Below are positions 50,876-59,888 of a stretch of 64,000 nt of DNA, piece after piece. Position numbers and translations under genes: made by a program. A model generated the notes under the pieces. That model worked only from the letters and a program-made list of their open reading frames with translations. It was not told where the DNA came from and ran no database searches. Positions within the stretch are counted from its first letter, which is position 1; the number at the start of each line of letters is the position of its first letter. This DNA comes from Pengzhenrongella sicca. Lineage in GTDB: Bacteria > Actinomycetota > Actinomycetes > Actinomycetales > Cellulomonadaceae. The stretch lies in the NCBI RefSeq assembly GCF_017569225.1, contig NZ_CP071868.1, forward strand, positions 4,092,001 to 4,156,000, written 5' to 3'.

Positions 50876-51538
50876 ATGAGAATCGTCATCGCCGGTGGGC
50901 ATGGACAGATCGCGATGCGCCTGGCACGGCTGCTGGTCGCCCGCGGGGACGAGACGGTCGCGCTCGTGCGCAACCCGGATCACGTCCTGGACGTGCTCGC
51001 GGCCGGTGCGCACGCCGTGCTGGCCGACCTGGAGCACGACGACGCGCCGACGCTCGCGGCGCACCTCGCCGACGCCGACGCGGTCGTCTTCGCTGCCGGG
51101 GCCGGCCCCGGCAGCGGCGACGCGCGCAAGGACTCCGTGGACCGCGGCGGCGCGGCTCTCCTGGCGGACGCCGCGGCGCTCGCCGGGGTGAATCGCTACG
51201 TGCTCGTGTCGTCGATGGGCGCGGGCGCACCGCCGCCGGCCGGAACCGACGACGCGTTCGCGGCCTACCTCGTCGCGAAGACCCAGGCCGAGGACGACCT
51301 CCGCGCCCGCGACCTGGACTGGACGATCCTGCGGCCGGGCGGGCTGACCAACGCCACCGGGTCCGGGCGGGTACGGCTCGACGCGCACGTCCCGGGTGGC
51401 CGCATCCCGCGCGACGACGTCGCGGCGGTCATCATCGCCTTGCTGACCTCCCCGCGGACGGCGGGGCTGACGCTCGAGCTCGTCGAGGGTGATGTGCCCG
51501 TCGACGCCGCGATCGAGGCGATCGTCGGCCCGGCCTAG
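50876..51538 (+). CDS. NAD(P)-binding short-chain dehydrogenase-like protein
   Basis: 220 aa. It opens with MRIVIAGGHGQIAMRLARLLVARGD, a GxxGxxxxxL nucleotide-binding loop of the atypical SDR (NmrA/YwnB-like) type. VLADLEHDD, VFAAGAGPGSGDARKDSVDRGGA, YVLVSSMGAG and LDWTILRPGGLTN are usual in this group. The YxxxK element (AAYLVAKTQAEDDL) is present as Tyr-x3-Lys. Such proteins are reductases or redox sensors; substrate unknown. Leaderless start. It converges with the sigma/anti-sigma fusion gene, 28 nt apart. Confidence 0.82.
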   Translation: MRIVIAGGHGQIAMRLARLLVARGDETVALVRNPDHVLDVLAAGAHAVLADLEHDDAPTLAAHLADADAVVFAAGAGPGSGDARKDSVDRGGAALLADAAALAGVNRYVLVSSMGAGAPPPAGTDDAFAAYLVAKTQAEDDLRARDLDWTILRPGGLTNATGSGRVRLDAHVPGGRIPRDDVAAVIIALLTSPRTAGLTLELVEGDVPVDAAIEAIVGPA

Positions 51539-51566
51539 CTCGTCCGGACCAGGTCGCAGACGCGAG

Positions 51567-54116
51567 TCAGACCGCCGGAGGCGCGTCGAGCACCTCGACC
51601 GGCACAGAGTGGTTCACCGCGCTCGCGGCGTCGGCGAAGCTCGCCGAGATCTCGATGCTCCCCGGTCGGGAGCCCGTGCTCCCGTCCGCCAGCAGCCGCA
51701 GGGTCAGGGGGTTCGTCCCGTGCGCCTCGAGCGTCGTCGCCGTGCACACGAGCCGCCCCGGCTCGCTGTCGCCGGCGCACTCCCAGGCGCCGGGGGCGAT
51801 CGGGGCGCCGTCGACACCGCTCGGCAGCCGGACGTCGACCCGCACCGCGCGGGCCTCGAGCCCGCCGTCGTTGCGCACGGGGAGCGTGAGAGTGGCGGCG
51901 ATCGCTACGGTCAGCTGCACGAGCGCGGGCACCTCCACCGCGAGCGCCGCGGGGGCCGCCGCGATCGACACCGTCGTGGCCAGGGAGGTCTGGGTCGAGT
52001 CGCTGACGACGAGCAGGCCGAGCGTGGCCACTCCGTCCGCCTCGAGCGACTCGTCGACGTCGACCCGGATCGCGAGCTCGAGCGAGGTCGCCCCGGCCAG
52101 CTCGGGTGCCGTGCAGGTCGCGCCGCCGTCCACGGCCGCGCACGACCAGGCCTGCGAGTCGGAGCCCGCTGGGCCGACGTACTGGACACCCGTCGGCAGC
52201 GTGATCGTCGCGCTCACGTTCGCCGCGGCCGACTCGCCGGAGTTCGTGATGACGAACGCGAGCGTGCCCGCACGCCCGGCCGTCAGGCTCAGCCCGCCTG
52301 CGGTGGCGCCGAGCGCGGCGGCCGTCGGCGGGGCCACCGGCTCGGGGTCCGGCGTCGGGGTCGGGGTCGGGGTGGGGGTCGGGGTGGGAGCGGAGCCGGC
52401 GGCGGCGCCGCTCGCGGGCGCCTGGGCCGCTGGGGACGTGGCGCCGGCGGCGGCCGCAGGCGTGGAGGTGGTTCCGCTCGGTGCCGGCGATCCGGTTGCG
52501 CCGTCGGCCGGCACGATCGGAACGCTCAGGGTCGGCACGTCGAGCGCCGGCAGGTCGGTCGGCCCGGGGCTCGGTGCTGCGTCCGACGTCGTGGCCGCGG
52601 CCGTCGGGGCCTGCGTCTGCGTCGCGAAGACCTGGCCCGAGGTGCCGCTGTCGGTGAACGCGCCGGACGCGCCGGCGACCGCCAGCGACGTGCCCACGAG
52701 GCCGGCCATGACCGCGCTCGCGATGCTCAGCGGGGTCGCGGCGGCCACCGCTGCCACCCCACCGGTCGCCGCCGCGGCCCCGGCGGCGATGGCCGTCGTC
52801 GTCGCCACGGCACCAGTGACAGCGCCGACGCCGACGCCGCCCGCGACCGCGCCGGCGACCGCGCTCGTGGCGCCCGCGCCGACCGCGACCCCCGCACCGG
52901 TCGCGGTCGCGGCGCCGGCGGCCGCCGTGCTGACCGCCGCCGTGCCCGCAGCCGCGGTACTGGCAGCGGCCGTGCCCGCACCCGCGGCCACTCCCGCGCT
53001 CGCCGCCGCACCGGTTCCGGCGGCCGACGCCGCTGCGCCCGTCCCCGCGGCGGCTGCGCCCGTCCCCGCGGCGGCTGCGCCCGTCCCCGCGGCGGCTGCG
53101 CCCGTCCCCGCGGCGGCCGCGCCGGCCCCCGCCGTCCCCGCCGCAGCCCCGGTCGTCACGCCTGTCGTCACTCCGGTCGTCACGCCCGTCGTCACTCCGG
53201 TGGTCACGCCCGCAGTGCCGGCGGCCGCCCCCGCGGCCACGCCCGTGCTGGCGGCACCGGCTCCGCTGGCGCCGACGGCCAGGCCGATGCCGATGCCGAT
53301 CCCGCCGACGGGCAGCGGGTGCGCGAGCGCACCCATGCCGATGAGGCCGAGAACGAGCGGGGCGACGACGGCCCGCATGCCGTGGTTGACGTCCCCGAGC
53401 TCGAGCACGAGGCCCTGGCACTCGACGCACCCGGCGAGATGCGTCGCCACCTGGGTCGACTCGCGCTTGGCCAGGCCGCCGCGGACGTACGCGCCGAGCT
53501 TCAGGTTGACCGAGAGGCAGCCGTCGCTGCGCGGCGTCGCCAGGTGCTGCTGCAGGTAGGCCTGGCGAAGCCCCTCGCGTGCGCGGTAGGAGAGCGCCGC
53601 GACTCCGTTCGGGGTCAGCCCGAGCAGCGGCGCGATCTGCGCGGCCGTCAGGCCCTCGACCTCGGTGTACCAGAGCGCGGCCTGCCAGCGTTCGGGCAGC
53701 GAGGAGTAGGCCTTGGCCACGACGTCGCGCTCGAACCCGGCCAGCGCCGGGTCCTCGACCGAGCCCTTCGACCCGAACGCGTTCTCGAACACCACCATGT
53801 CGTCGGTCGGTTCGACCCGGCGCCCGCTCACCTTGCCCGCGTAGGCGAGCCGGCGGACGACGGTGAACAGGTACGCGCGGAACGCGACGTCGGGCCCGCC
53901 GCCCGCCTGCACCACGGTGAACACGCGCGCGAACGCGTCGGCGGTGACGTCGTCGGCGTCGGCCGGCGAGGTGGTGTACTGCCGCGCGACCGACCGCGCG
54001 GCGGCGCTGTGGCGCTCGTACAGCAGCCCGAAGGCCGCCGTGTCCCCGCCCCGAGCAGCGGTGATCAACTCGGCGTCGCTGGAGGACTCGCTCCAGAGGT
54101 CCGCCCTGTCGACCAT
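51567..54116 (-). CDS. Fused ECF sigma factor / zinc anti-sigma / membrane / DUF11 protein
   Basis: 849 aa from ATG 54116. Residues about 10-95 are sigma region 2 (AFGLLYERHSAAARSVARQY...DVTADAFARVFTVV) and about 140-190 region 4 (LPERWQAALWYTEVEGLTAAQIAPLLGLTPNGVAALSYRAR). A zinc anti-sigma motif follows: Cys200, His226, Cys230 and Cys233 (THLAGCVECQ). Residues about 250-280 are hydrophobic; 290-450 are Ala/Gly/Thr repeats (five TGVT units, four AAAAGTG units); a second hydrophobic stretch is near 490-515; then a Pro/Thr stalk (PTPTPTPTP) and two DUF11-like adhesin-type domains to the end. The sigma part would be tethered to the membrane with the outer part as sensor. No separate anti-sigma gene lies nearby. 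Confidence 0.85.
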   Translation of the reverse strand: MVDRADLWSESSSDAELITAARGGDTAAFGLLYERHSAAARSVARQYTTSPADADDVTADAFARVFTVVQAGGGPDVAFRAYLFTVVRRLAYAGKVSGRRVEPTDDMVVFENAFGSKGSVEDPALAGFERDVVAKAYSSLPERWQAALWYTEVEGLTAAQIAPLLGLTPNGVAALSYRAREGLRQAYLQQHLATPRSDGCLSVNLKLGAYVRGGLAKRESTQVATHLAGCVECQGLVLELGDVNHGMRAVVAPLVLGLIGMGALAHPLPVGGIGIGIGLAVGASGAGAASTGVAAGAAAGTAGVTTGVTTGVTTGVTTGVTTGAAAGTAGAGAAAAGTGAAAAGTGAAAAGTGAAAAGTGAAASAAGTGAAASAGVAAGAGTAAASTAAAGTAAVSTAAAGAATATGAGVAVGAGATSAVAGAVAGGVGVGAVTGAVATTTAIAAGAAAATGGVAAVAAATPLSIASAVMAGLVGTSLAVAGASGAFTDSGTSGQVFATQTQAPTAAATTSDAAPSPGPTDLPALDVPTLSVPIVPADGATGSPAPSGTTSTPAAAAGATSPAAQAPASGAAAGSAPTPTPTPTPTPTPDPEPVAPPTAAALGATAGGLSLTAGRAGTLAFVITNSGESAAANVSATITLPTGVQYVGPAGSDSQAWSCAAVDGGATCTAPELAGATSLELAIRVDVDESLEADGVATLGLLVVSDSTQTSLATTVSIAAAPAALAVEVPALVQLTVAIAATLTLPVRNDGGLEARAVRVDVRLPSGVDGAPIAPGAWECAGDSEPGRLVCTATTLEAHGTNPLTLRLLADGSTGSRPGSIEISASFADAASAVNHSVPVEVLDAPPAV
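52351..52392. repeat. 6-bp repeat encoding a Thr-Pro stalk
   Basis: Tandem GGGGTC/GGGGTG-type hexamers encode alternating Pro-Thr residues of the fusion protein on the minus strand. Likely length-variable by slippage. Confidence 0.7.
53041..53119. repeat. 21-bp tandem repeat in the fusion gene
   Basis: About four near-perfect 21-bp copies (starting 53041, 53062, 53083, 53104) encode repeated AAAAGTG on the minus strand, in the repeat stalk. Confidence 0.85.
53154..53211. repeat. 12-bp tandem repeat in the fusion gene
   Basis: About five 12-bp copies (GTCACGCCYGTC / GTCACTCCGGTC alternating) encode repeated TGVT units on the minus strand. In-frame copy-number change would lengthen the stalk without a frameshift. 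Confidence 0.85.
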
Positions 54117-54180
54117 GTGTGCAGTCCCTTGTCGAGGCGTAGGTATACCGGAGGCATAGCCTGACACGGATCGCGCGATC

Positions 54181-55017
54181 GTGGTATCACCAGATCGGTT
54201 AGGCAATGTCGCGTCATCGCGGACCCACCCGGCACTCTCATCCCATGTGACCGGTTCCTACGAGGCTGCTGCGACGCTGCCCCCCCACCCGCGGGAGCTC
54301 TGGCGAAGCGTCAGCGCCGAGTCCGTGTGGCTCAGGCCCGCCGACTGGTATCACCCGGCGGTGGACGCGATCGTCGAGGCCCTGCAGAACGATGCTGACC
54401 CGACCCCGGCGGCGCTGCGCCTCGGCACGGCCCGCGGCGAGTCCGGCGTCGGCATCTCCGAGGCGATCAACGACCTCGCCTGCCTGTACCGGTCGATGGG
54501 GCGCGGCGAGACCCCGCTAGCGTCCGTCCGCGCGCTCTGCGAGGGCTGGGTCGCCGCGCAGGACGCCGTCCCGGTGCACGCGCAGTGCGTCGACCCCGAG
54601 ACGGGGCTGCCGACGTCGGAATACCTGCGGGTGCGGCTCGCCGAGACCTACGCGCTCGCCGCGCGCGCCGGCACGACCGCCAGCCGGACGCACGGCCTGC
54701 TCATCGTCGACGTCGCGGTCGCGGGGCTCGACCCGTGGTCGAGGATCGCGCGGTCCGCCGTGGTCGGCCAGGCCCTCGACGTCGCGTTCGGCGCCGGGCA
54801 CCCGATGGCCTCGCTCGGCGAGGGCGTGTTCGCGGTGCTGGTCGCGCGCGACCAGCACGTCGGGACCGACGCGACCCGGCTCCGCCACCACATCGGCACG
54901 CACGCCGAGCAGCTCCAGGTCGACAGCCTGCTGCGCCAGCCGCCCCGGGTGTGGCTCGAGCCCCTGCCCGAGACCCACGCGGCCGCCCTCGAGCTCCTGG
55001 CCCACGTCGGGCGCTGA
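54181..55017 (+). CDS. Degenerate GGDEF-like protein
   Basis: 278 aa from GTG 54181; GTG 54247 (V23) is an equally plausible start. The N-terminal half is unrecognised (YHPAVDAIVEAL..GVGISEAINDLACLYRSMGRG). The C-terminal half looks like a worn GGDEF domain: DPETGLPTSEYLRVRLAETYALA where GLPNR is expected, HGLLIVDVAVAG in place of the metal-binding LLLIDLDRFK strand, and LGEGVFAVL in place of LGGDEFAVL. The active-site Gly-Gly-Asp-Glu are lost, so it should not make cyclic di-GMP but may bind a nucleotide or protein. It is divergent from the sigma fusion gene by 64 nt and may be functionally linked. Low certainty on fold. Confidence 0.55.
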   Translation: MVSPDRLGNVASSRTHPALSSHVTGSYEAAATLPPHPRELWRSVSAESVWLRPADWYHPAVDAIVEALQNDADPTPAALRLGTARGESGVGISEAINDLACLYRSMGRGETPLASVRALCEGWVAAQDAVPVHAQCVDPETGLPTSEYLRVRLAETYALAARAGTTASRTHGLLIVDVAVAGLDPWSRIARSAVVGQALDVAFGAGHPMASLGEGVFAVLVARDQHVGTDATRLRHHIGTHAEQLQVDSLLRQPPRVWLEPLPETHAAALELLAHVGR

Positions 55018-55052
55018 TCGCCTCTGGCTGGGTGATACCGGCGCGACCGGGA

Positions 55053-55058
55053 TACCGT
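55053..55058 (+). promoter_or_regulatory. -10 box (TACCGT) of a leaderless transcript
   Basis: TACCGT, 6 nt, then ATG at 55065; supports this start over in-frame upstream codons. Confidence 0.5.
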
Positions 55059-55064
55059 CGAAGC

Positions 55065-55787
55065 ATGACTCCCACCGGCTCCGCTGGCGACGCTGCCGAT
55101 TCGCCGTACGTCCTCAACGCCGGGACGACCGCCGACATCCTGCTCGTCGACGACGAGCGGGTGATGCGCCGCTACCACGATGCGCACGACATCGCGACCG
55201 AGGCCGCGCTCATGCGCCACGTCGCGGCGCACGGTTTCCCCGTCCCGACGCTGTTCAGCGCCGAGGGCGCGGACCTCGTGATGGAGCGGTTGCACGGACC
55301 CACGCTCCTGCAGGCGCTCGCCGCCGGCGAGCTGAACCTGCACGACGGCGCCGAGATCATGATGGACCTGCACCGCCAGCTGCACGCGATCCCGGCGCCC
55401 AAGGGATCCCCGGAGGGCGACGTCGTCGTGCACCTCGACCTGCAGCCCGCGAACATCCTGCTCAGCGAGAGCCACGGCCCGGCCCTGGTCGACTGGGCCA
55501 ACGCGCGCACCGGCCCGGCCGACCTCGATCTGGCGCTGAGCGCCGTCATCCTCGGCGAGGTCGCGGCCGACGCCGGCGGCGACTACTCGCGCGCGGCGCG
55601 CGCCATGCTCGTCGCCTTCCTCGCGATCACCGAAGGCGACCCGCTCGCGCAGCTCGACGAGGCGATCGCCGCGCGGCTCTCCGACCCGGCGCTTATCCCG
55701 GGCGAGGAGGCGCTCGTCCAGCCGGCCGCCGAGCTCGTGCGGCGGTACGCGCCCACCGACCTCATCATCGGCGCCCGCGTGCCGCCG

Positions 55788-55796
<9 letters not shown>
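55065..55796 (+). CDS. APH-type small-molecule kinase-like protein
   Basis: 243 aa. The protein-kinase-like fold of aminoglycoside phosphotransferases: DILLVDDERVMRRYHD (start of N lobe), a conserved Glu in IATEAALMRHVAAHGFPVP, and the catalytic loop VVHLDLQPANILL (HxDxxxxN) with PALVDWANARTG (metal Asp) after it. A Gly-rich loop is not clear. Substrates of unassigned members include aminoglycosides, choline and other small alcohols; nothing here points to resistance. The stop lies in the first of three 17-bp repeats that also carry the stop of the converging nrdF. Confidence 0.8.
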
Positions 55797-56852
<1,056 letters not shown>

Positions 56853-56875
56853 TCACCGTCGTGCGTTTGTGCAGG

Positions 56876-59020
56876 TCACAGCATGCAGCTGACGCAACCC
56901 TCAACCTCGGTGCCCTCCAGGGCCATCTGCCGCAGGCGAATGTAGTAGATCGTCTTGATGCCCTTGCGCCACGCGTAGATCTGGGCCTTGTTGATGTCAC
57001 GCGTCGTGGCGGTGTCCTTGAAGAACAGCGTCAGCGACAGGCCCTGGTCCACGTGCTGGGTGGCCGCGGCGTAGGTGTCGATGATCTTCTCGTAGCCGAT
57101 CTCGTACGCGTCCGCGTAGTACTCGAGGTTGTCGTTCGTCAGGAACGGCGCCGGGTAGTAGACGCGCCCGATCTTGCCCTCCTTGCGAATCTCGATCTTC
57201 GAGGCGACCGGGTGGATCGACGACGTCGAGTTGTTGATGTACGAGATCGAGCCCGTCGGCGGCACGGCCTGCAGGTTCTGGTTGTAGAGCCCGTGCGCCA
57301 TGACCGACGCCGCAAGCTCGCGCCAGTCGTCGGCCGTCGGGATCGCGATGCCCGAGGTGTCGAACAGCTCCCGCACGCGGGCCGTGGCCGGCTCCCACGT
57401 CTGGTCGATGTACTTCGTGAAGTACGCGCCGCTCGCGTAGGTCGAGTCCGCGAACCCGTCGAACGACTTCCCGCGCTCGATCGCGAGCAGGTTCGACGCG
57501 CGGATCGCGTGGAACGCGACCGTGTAGAAGTAGATGTTCGTGAAGTCGAGGCCCTCGGCGGAGCCGTAGTGGATCCGCTCGCGCGCGAGGTACCCGTGCA
57601 GGTTCATCTGGCCGAGGCCGATGGCGTGCCCGCCCTCGTTCGCACGCTTGACCGACGGGACCGACTCGATGCTCGTCTGGTCGGAGACCGCGGTGAGCGC
57701 GCGGATCGCCGTCTCGACCGTGAGGGCGAAGTCCGGGGAGTCCATCGCGAGCGCGATGTTGAGCGAGCCGAGGTTGCAGGAGATGTCCTTGCCGACGTGG
57801 CTGTAGGACAGGTCCTCGTTGAACGTCGACGGCGTCGCGACCTGGAGGATCTCCGAGCACAGGTTCGAGTGCGTGATCTTGCCGGCGATCGGGTTCGCCC
57901 GGTTCACCGTGTCCTCGAACATCAGGTACGGGTAGCCGGACTCGAACTGGATCTCGGCGAGGATCTGGAAGAAGTCGCGCGCCTTGATCTTCGACTTCTT
58001 GATGCGGCCGTCGTCGACCATCTCCGCGTACTTCTCGGTCACGTTGATGTCGGCGAAGGGCACGCCGTAGACGCGCTCGACGTCGTACGGCGAGAACAGG
58101 TACATGTCCTCGTTGTTCTTCGCGAGCTCGAACGTGATGTCGGGGATGACGACGCCGAGGGACAGCGTCTTGATCCGGACCTTCTCGTCGGCGTTCTCGC
58201 GCTTGGTGTCGAGGAACCGCAGGATGTCGGGGTGGTGCGCGTGCAGGTACACCGCGCCCGCACCCTGGCGGGCGCCGAGCTGGTTGGCGTAGGAGAACGA
58301 GTCTTCGAGCAGCTTCATCACGGGGATGACGCCGGACGACTGGTTCTCGATGTGCTTGATCGGCGCGCCGTGCTCGCGCAGGTTGCTCAGCAGCAGCGCG
58401 ACGCCGCCGCCGCGCTTGGACAGCTGGAGCGCGGAGTTGATGCCGCGCGCGATCGACTCCATGTTGTCCTCGATGCGCAGCAGGAAGCAGGACACGGACT
58501 CGCCGCGCTGCGCCTTGCCGGAGTTGAGGAACGTCGGGGTCGCGGGCTGGAAGCGCCCGGCGATGATCTCGTCGACGACGTGCTCGGCGAAGGCCTCGTT
58601 GCCGTCCGCGAGCGTGAGCGCGACCATGCACACGCGGTCCTCGAACCGCTCGAGGTACCGCTTTCCGTCGAACGTCTTCAGCGTGTACGACGTGTAGTAC
58701 TTGAACGCGCCGAGGAACGTCTGGAAGCGGAACTTCGCGCCGTAGGCGCGCTTGAACAGCGACTTGATGAACGCCGGGTCGTACTTGGCCAGGATGCCCG
58801 GCTCGTAGTACTTGTTCTCGACCAGGTAGTCGAGCTTCTCCGTGAGGTTGTGGAAGAAGACCGTGTTCTGGTTGACGTGCTGCAGGAAGTACTGGTGCGC
58901 CGCAGCCTTGTCCTTGTCGAACTGGATCTCGCCGTTCGGGCCGTAGAGATTCAGCATCGCGTTGAGGGAGTGGTAGTCGAGCTCCGCGTCTACGCCGGGA
59001 TCTGTCGTTGCCTGAGCCAA
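56876..59020 (-). CDS. nrdE: Class Ib ribonucleotide reductase alpha subunit
   Basis: 714 aa, the usual NrdE length. No ATP-cone, as in class Ib. Active-site features: [14 protein letters not shown] and [12 protein letters not shown] (disulfide Cys pair), NLCSEI (thiyl-radical Cys and Glu), [11 protein letters not shown] (twin Tyr) and the C-terminal redox tail CVSCML. It is the catalytic subunit for dNDP synthesis. Its start lies 31 nt inside nrdI. Confidence 0.97.
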   Translation of the reverse strand: MAQATTDPGVDAELDYHSLNAMLNLYGPNGEIQFDKDKAAAHQYFLQHVNQNTVFFHNLTEKLDYLVENKYYEPGILAKYDPAFIKSLFKRAYGAKFRFQTFLGAFKYYTSYTLKTFDGKRYLERFEDRVCMVALTLADGNEAFAEHVVDEIIAGRFQPATPTFLNSGKAQRGESVSCFLLRIEDNMESIARGINSALQLSKRGGGVALLLSNLREHGAPIKHIENQSSGVIPVMKLLEDSFSYANQLGARQGAGAVYLHAHHPDILRFLDTKRENADEKVRIKTLSLGVVIPDITFELAKNNEDMYLFSPYDVERVYGVPFADINVTEKYAEMVDDGRIKKSKIKARDFFQILAEIQFESGYPYLMFEDTVNRANPIAGKITHSNLCSEILQVATPSTFNEDLSYSHVGKDISCNLGSLNIALAMDSPDFALTVETAIRALTAVSDQTSIESVPSVKRANEGGHAIGLGQMNLHGYLARERIHYGSAEGLDFTNIYFYTVAFHAIRASNLLAIERGKSFDGFADSTYASGAYFTKYIDQTWEPATARVRELFDTSGIAIPTADDWRELAASVMAHGLYNQNLQAVPPTGSISYINNSTSSIHPVASKIEIRKEGKIGRVYYPAPFLTNDNLEYYADAYEIGYEKIIDTYAAATQHVDQGLSLTLFFKDTATTRDINKAQIYAWRKGIKTIYYIRLRQMALEGTEVEGCVSCML

Positions 59021-59412
59021 AACTGGTCCAATCCATCGCGGACGCCGATGACGTCCTCAGGGGTGCCGAGCAGCTCGAAGCCGTACAGGTACGGGACGTT
59101 GCACTTGGCAGAGATGATTGATCCGGCGATGCAGTACGCGGCGCCGAAGTTGGTGTTACCCGCCGCGATCACGCCGCGGATCAACGACCGGTTGTGCGCG
59201 TCGTTCAGGAACTTAATGACCTGACGCGGGACGGCGCCGGCCTCGGTGCCGCCGCCGTAGGTCGGGACGATGAGTACGTACGGCGCCTCGACCCGCAGGG
59301 GCGCGTCCGCGGCGCGCAACGGGATGCGGTCGGCCGGGAGGCCGAGCCGCTGCACGAAGCGATGGGTGTTCTCCGACGAACTGGAGAAGTAGACGAGGGA
59401 GCTCACGACCAC
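58990..59412 (-). CDS. nrdI: Flavodoxin-like NrdI
   Basis: 140 aa, GTG start (GTG 59406 is also possible). FMN-binding flavodoxin fold: [18 protein letters not shown] phosphate loop, [43 protein letters not shown] and [17 protein letters not shown]. NrdI supplies the oxidant for assembling the NrdF Mn2-tyrosyl cofactor. The gene lies between nrdH (28 nt upstream) and nrdE (31-bp overlap). Confidence 0.95.
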   Translation of the reverse strand: MVVSSLVYFSSSSENTHRFVQRLGLPADRIPLRAADAPLRVEAPYVLIVPTYGGGTEAGAVPRQVIKFLNDAHNRSLIRGVIAAGNTNFGAAYCIAGSIISAKCNVPYLYGFELLGTPEDVIGVRDGLDQFWLRQRQIPA

Positions 59413-59440
59413 CGAACCGGGAAGAGACGGAGAGGAGGGT

Positions 59441-59683
59441 TCAGGCTACTGCGGCGGCGAGCGGCGCGAGCGAGCTGATCCGGTCCGGGCGGTAGCCCGA
59501 CCAGTGCTCGGAGCCGGCGATCACGACGGGTGCCTGCAGGTAGCCGAGGTCACGCACCATCTCGAGCGCCGCGGCGTCCTCGGTGATGTCGACCGAGGTG
59601 TAGACGACCCCGTGCTTGTCGAGTGCGCGGTAGGTGGCGTCGCACTGGACGCAGGACGGCTTGCTGAAAACGGTGACGGTCAT
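59441..59683 (-). CDS. nrdH: Glutaredoxin-like NrdH redoxin
   Basis: 80 aa, ATG. Starts [28 protein letters not shown] with the CVQC redox pair (typical NrdH CxxC), and has [19 protein letters not shown], the NrdH signature replacing the glutathione site. It is the electron donor to NrdE, itself reduced by thioredoxin reductase. First gene of the operon; NrdR-box pair upstream. Confidence 0.96.
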   Translation of the reverse strand: MTVTVFSKPSCVQCDATYRALDKHGVVYTSVDITEDAAALEMVRDLGYLQAPVVIAGSEHWSGYRPDRISSLAPLAAAVA

Positions 59684-59758
59684 GCGTTCCAGGGCTCCTC
59701 TCGGGCGATGATCGACGACCGCGGGCGGCGTGATGCCTCGCGATCTGGCGATGTGAAA

Positions 59759-59806
59759 ACACTACACCTTGTGGTCGATGAGCGCATCAACCACTACACG
59801 TGGTGT
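59759..59806 (-). promoter_or_regulatory. Pair of NrdR-box-like sites in the nrdH promoter
   Basis: Plus-strand sites ACACTACACCTTGTGG (59759-59774) and CCACTACACGTGGTGT (59791-59806) start 32 bp apart, as before nrdAB. On the minus strand TTGATG (-35, 59785-59790) and TGTAGT (-10, 59761-59766) are 18 nt apart, with one box over the -10 and the other just upstream of -35. NrdR binding would block RNA polymerase. Confidence 0.75.
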
Positions 59807-59888
59807 TGCATACGTGTGATTTCCCTCGCTGGGTCTTGACAACGGCGGCCGGTGGCCGCCGCAATCGGCGCCCTGCCATGCTGTCCCG

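Noticed and set aside
51655-53559. 634-codon plus-strand frame opposite the sigma/anti-sigma fusion
   Set aside because: Ala/Pro-rich mirror of the minus-strand repeats; the minus strand has recognisable sigma, zinc and DUF11 motifs.
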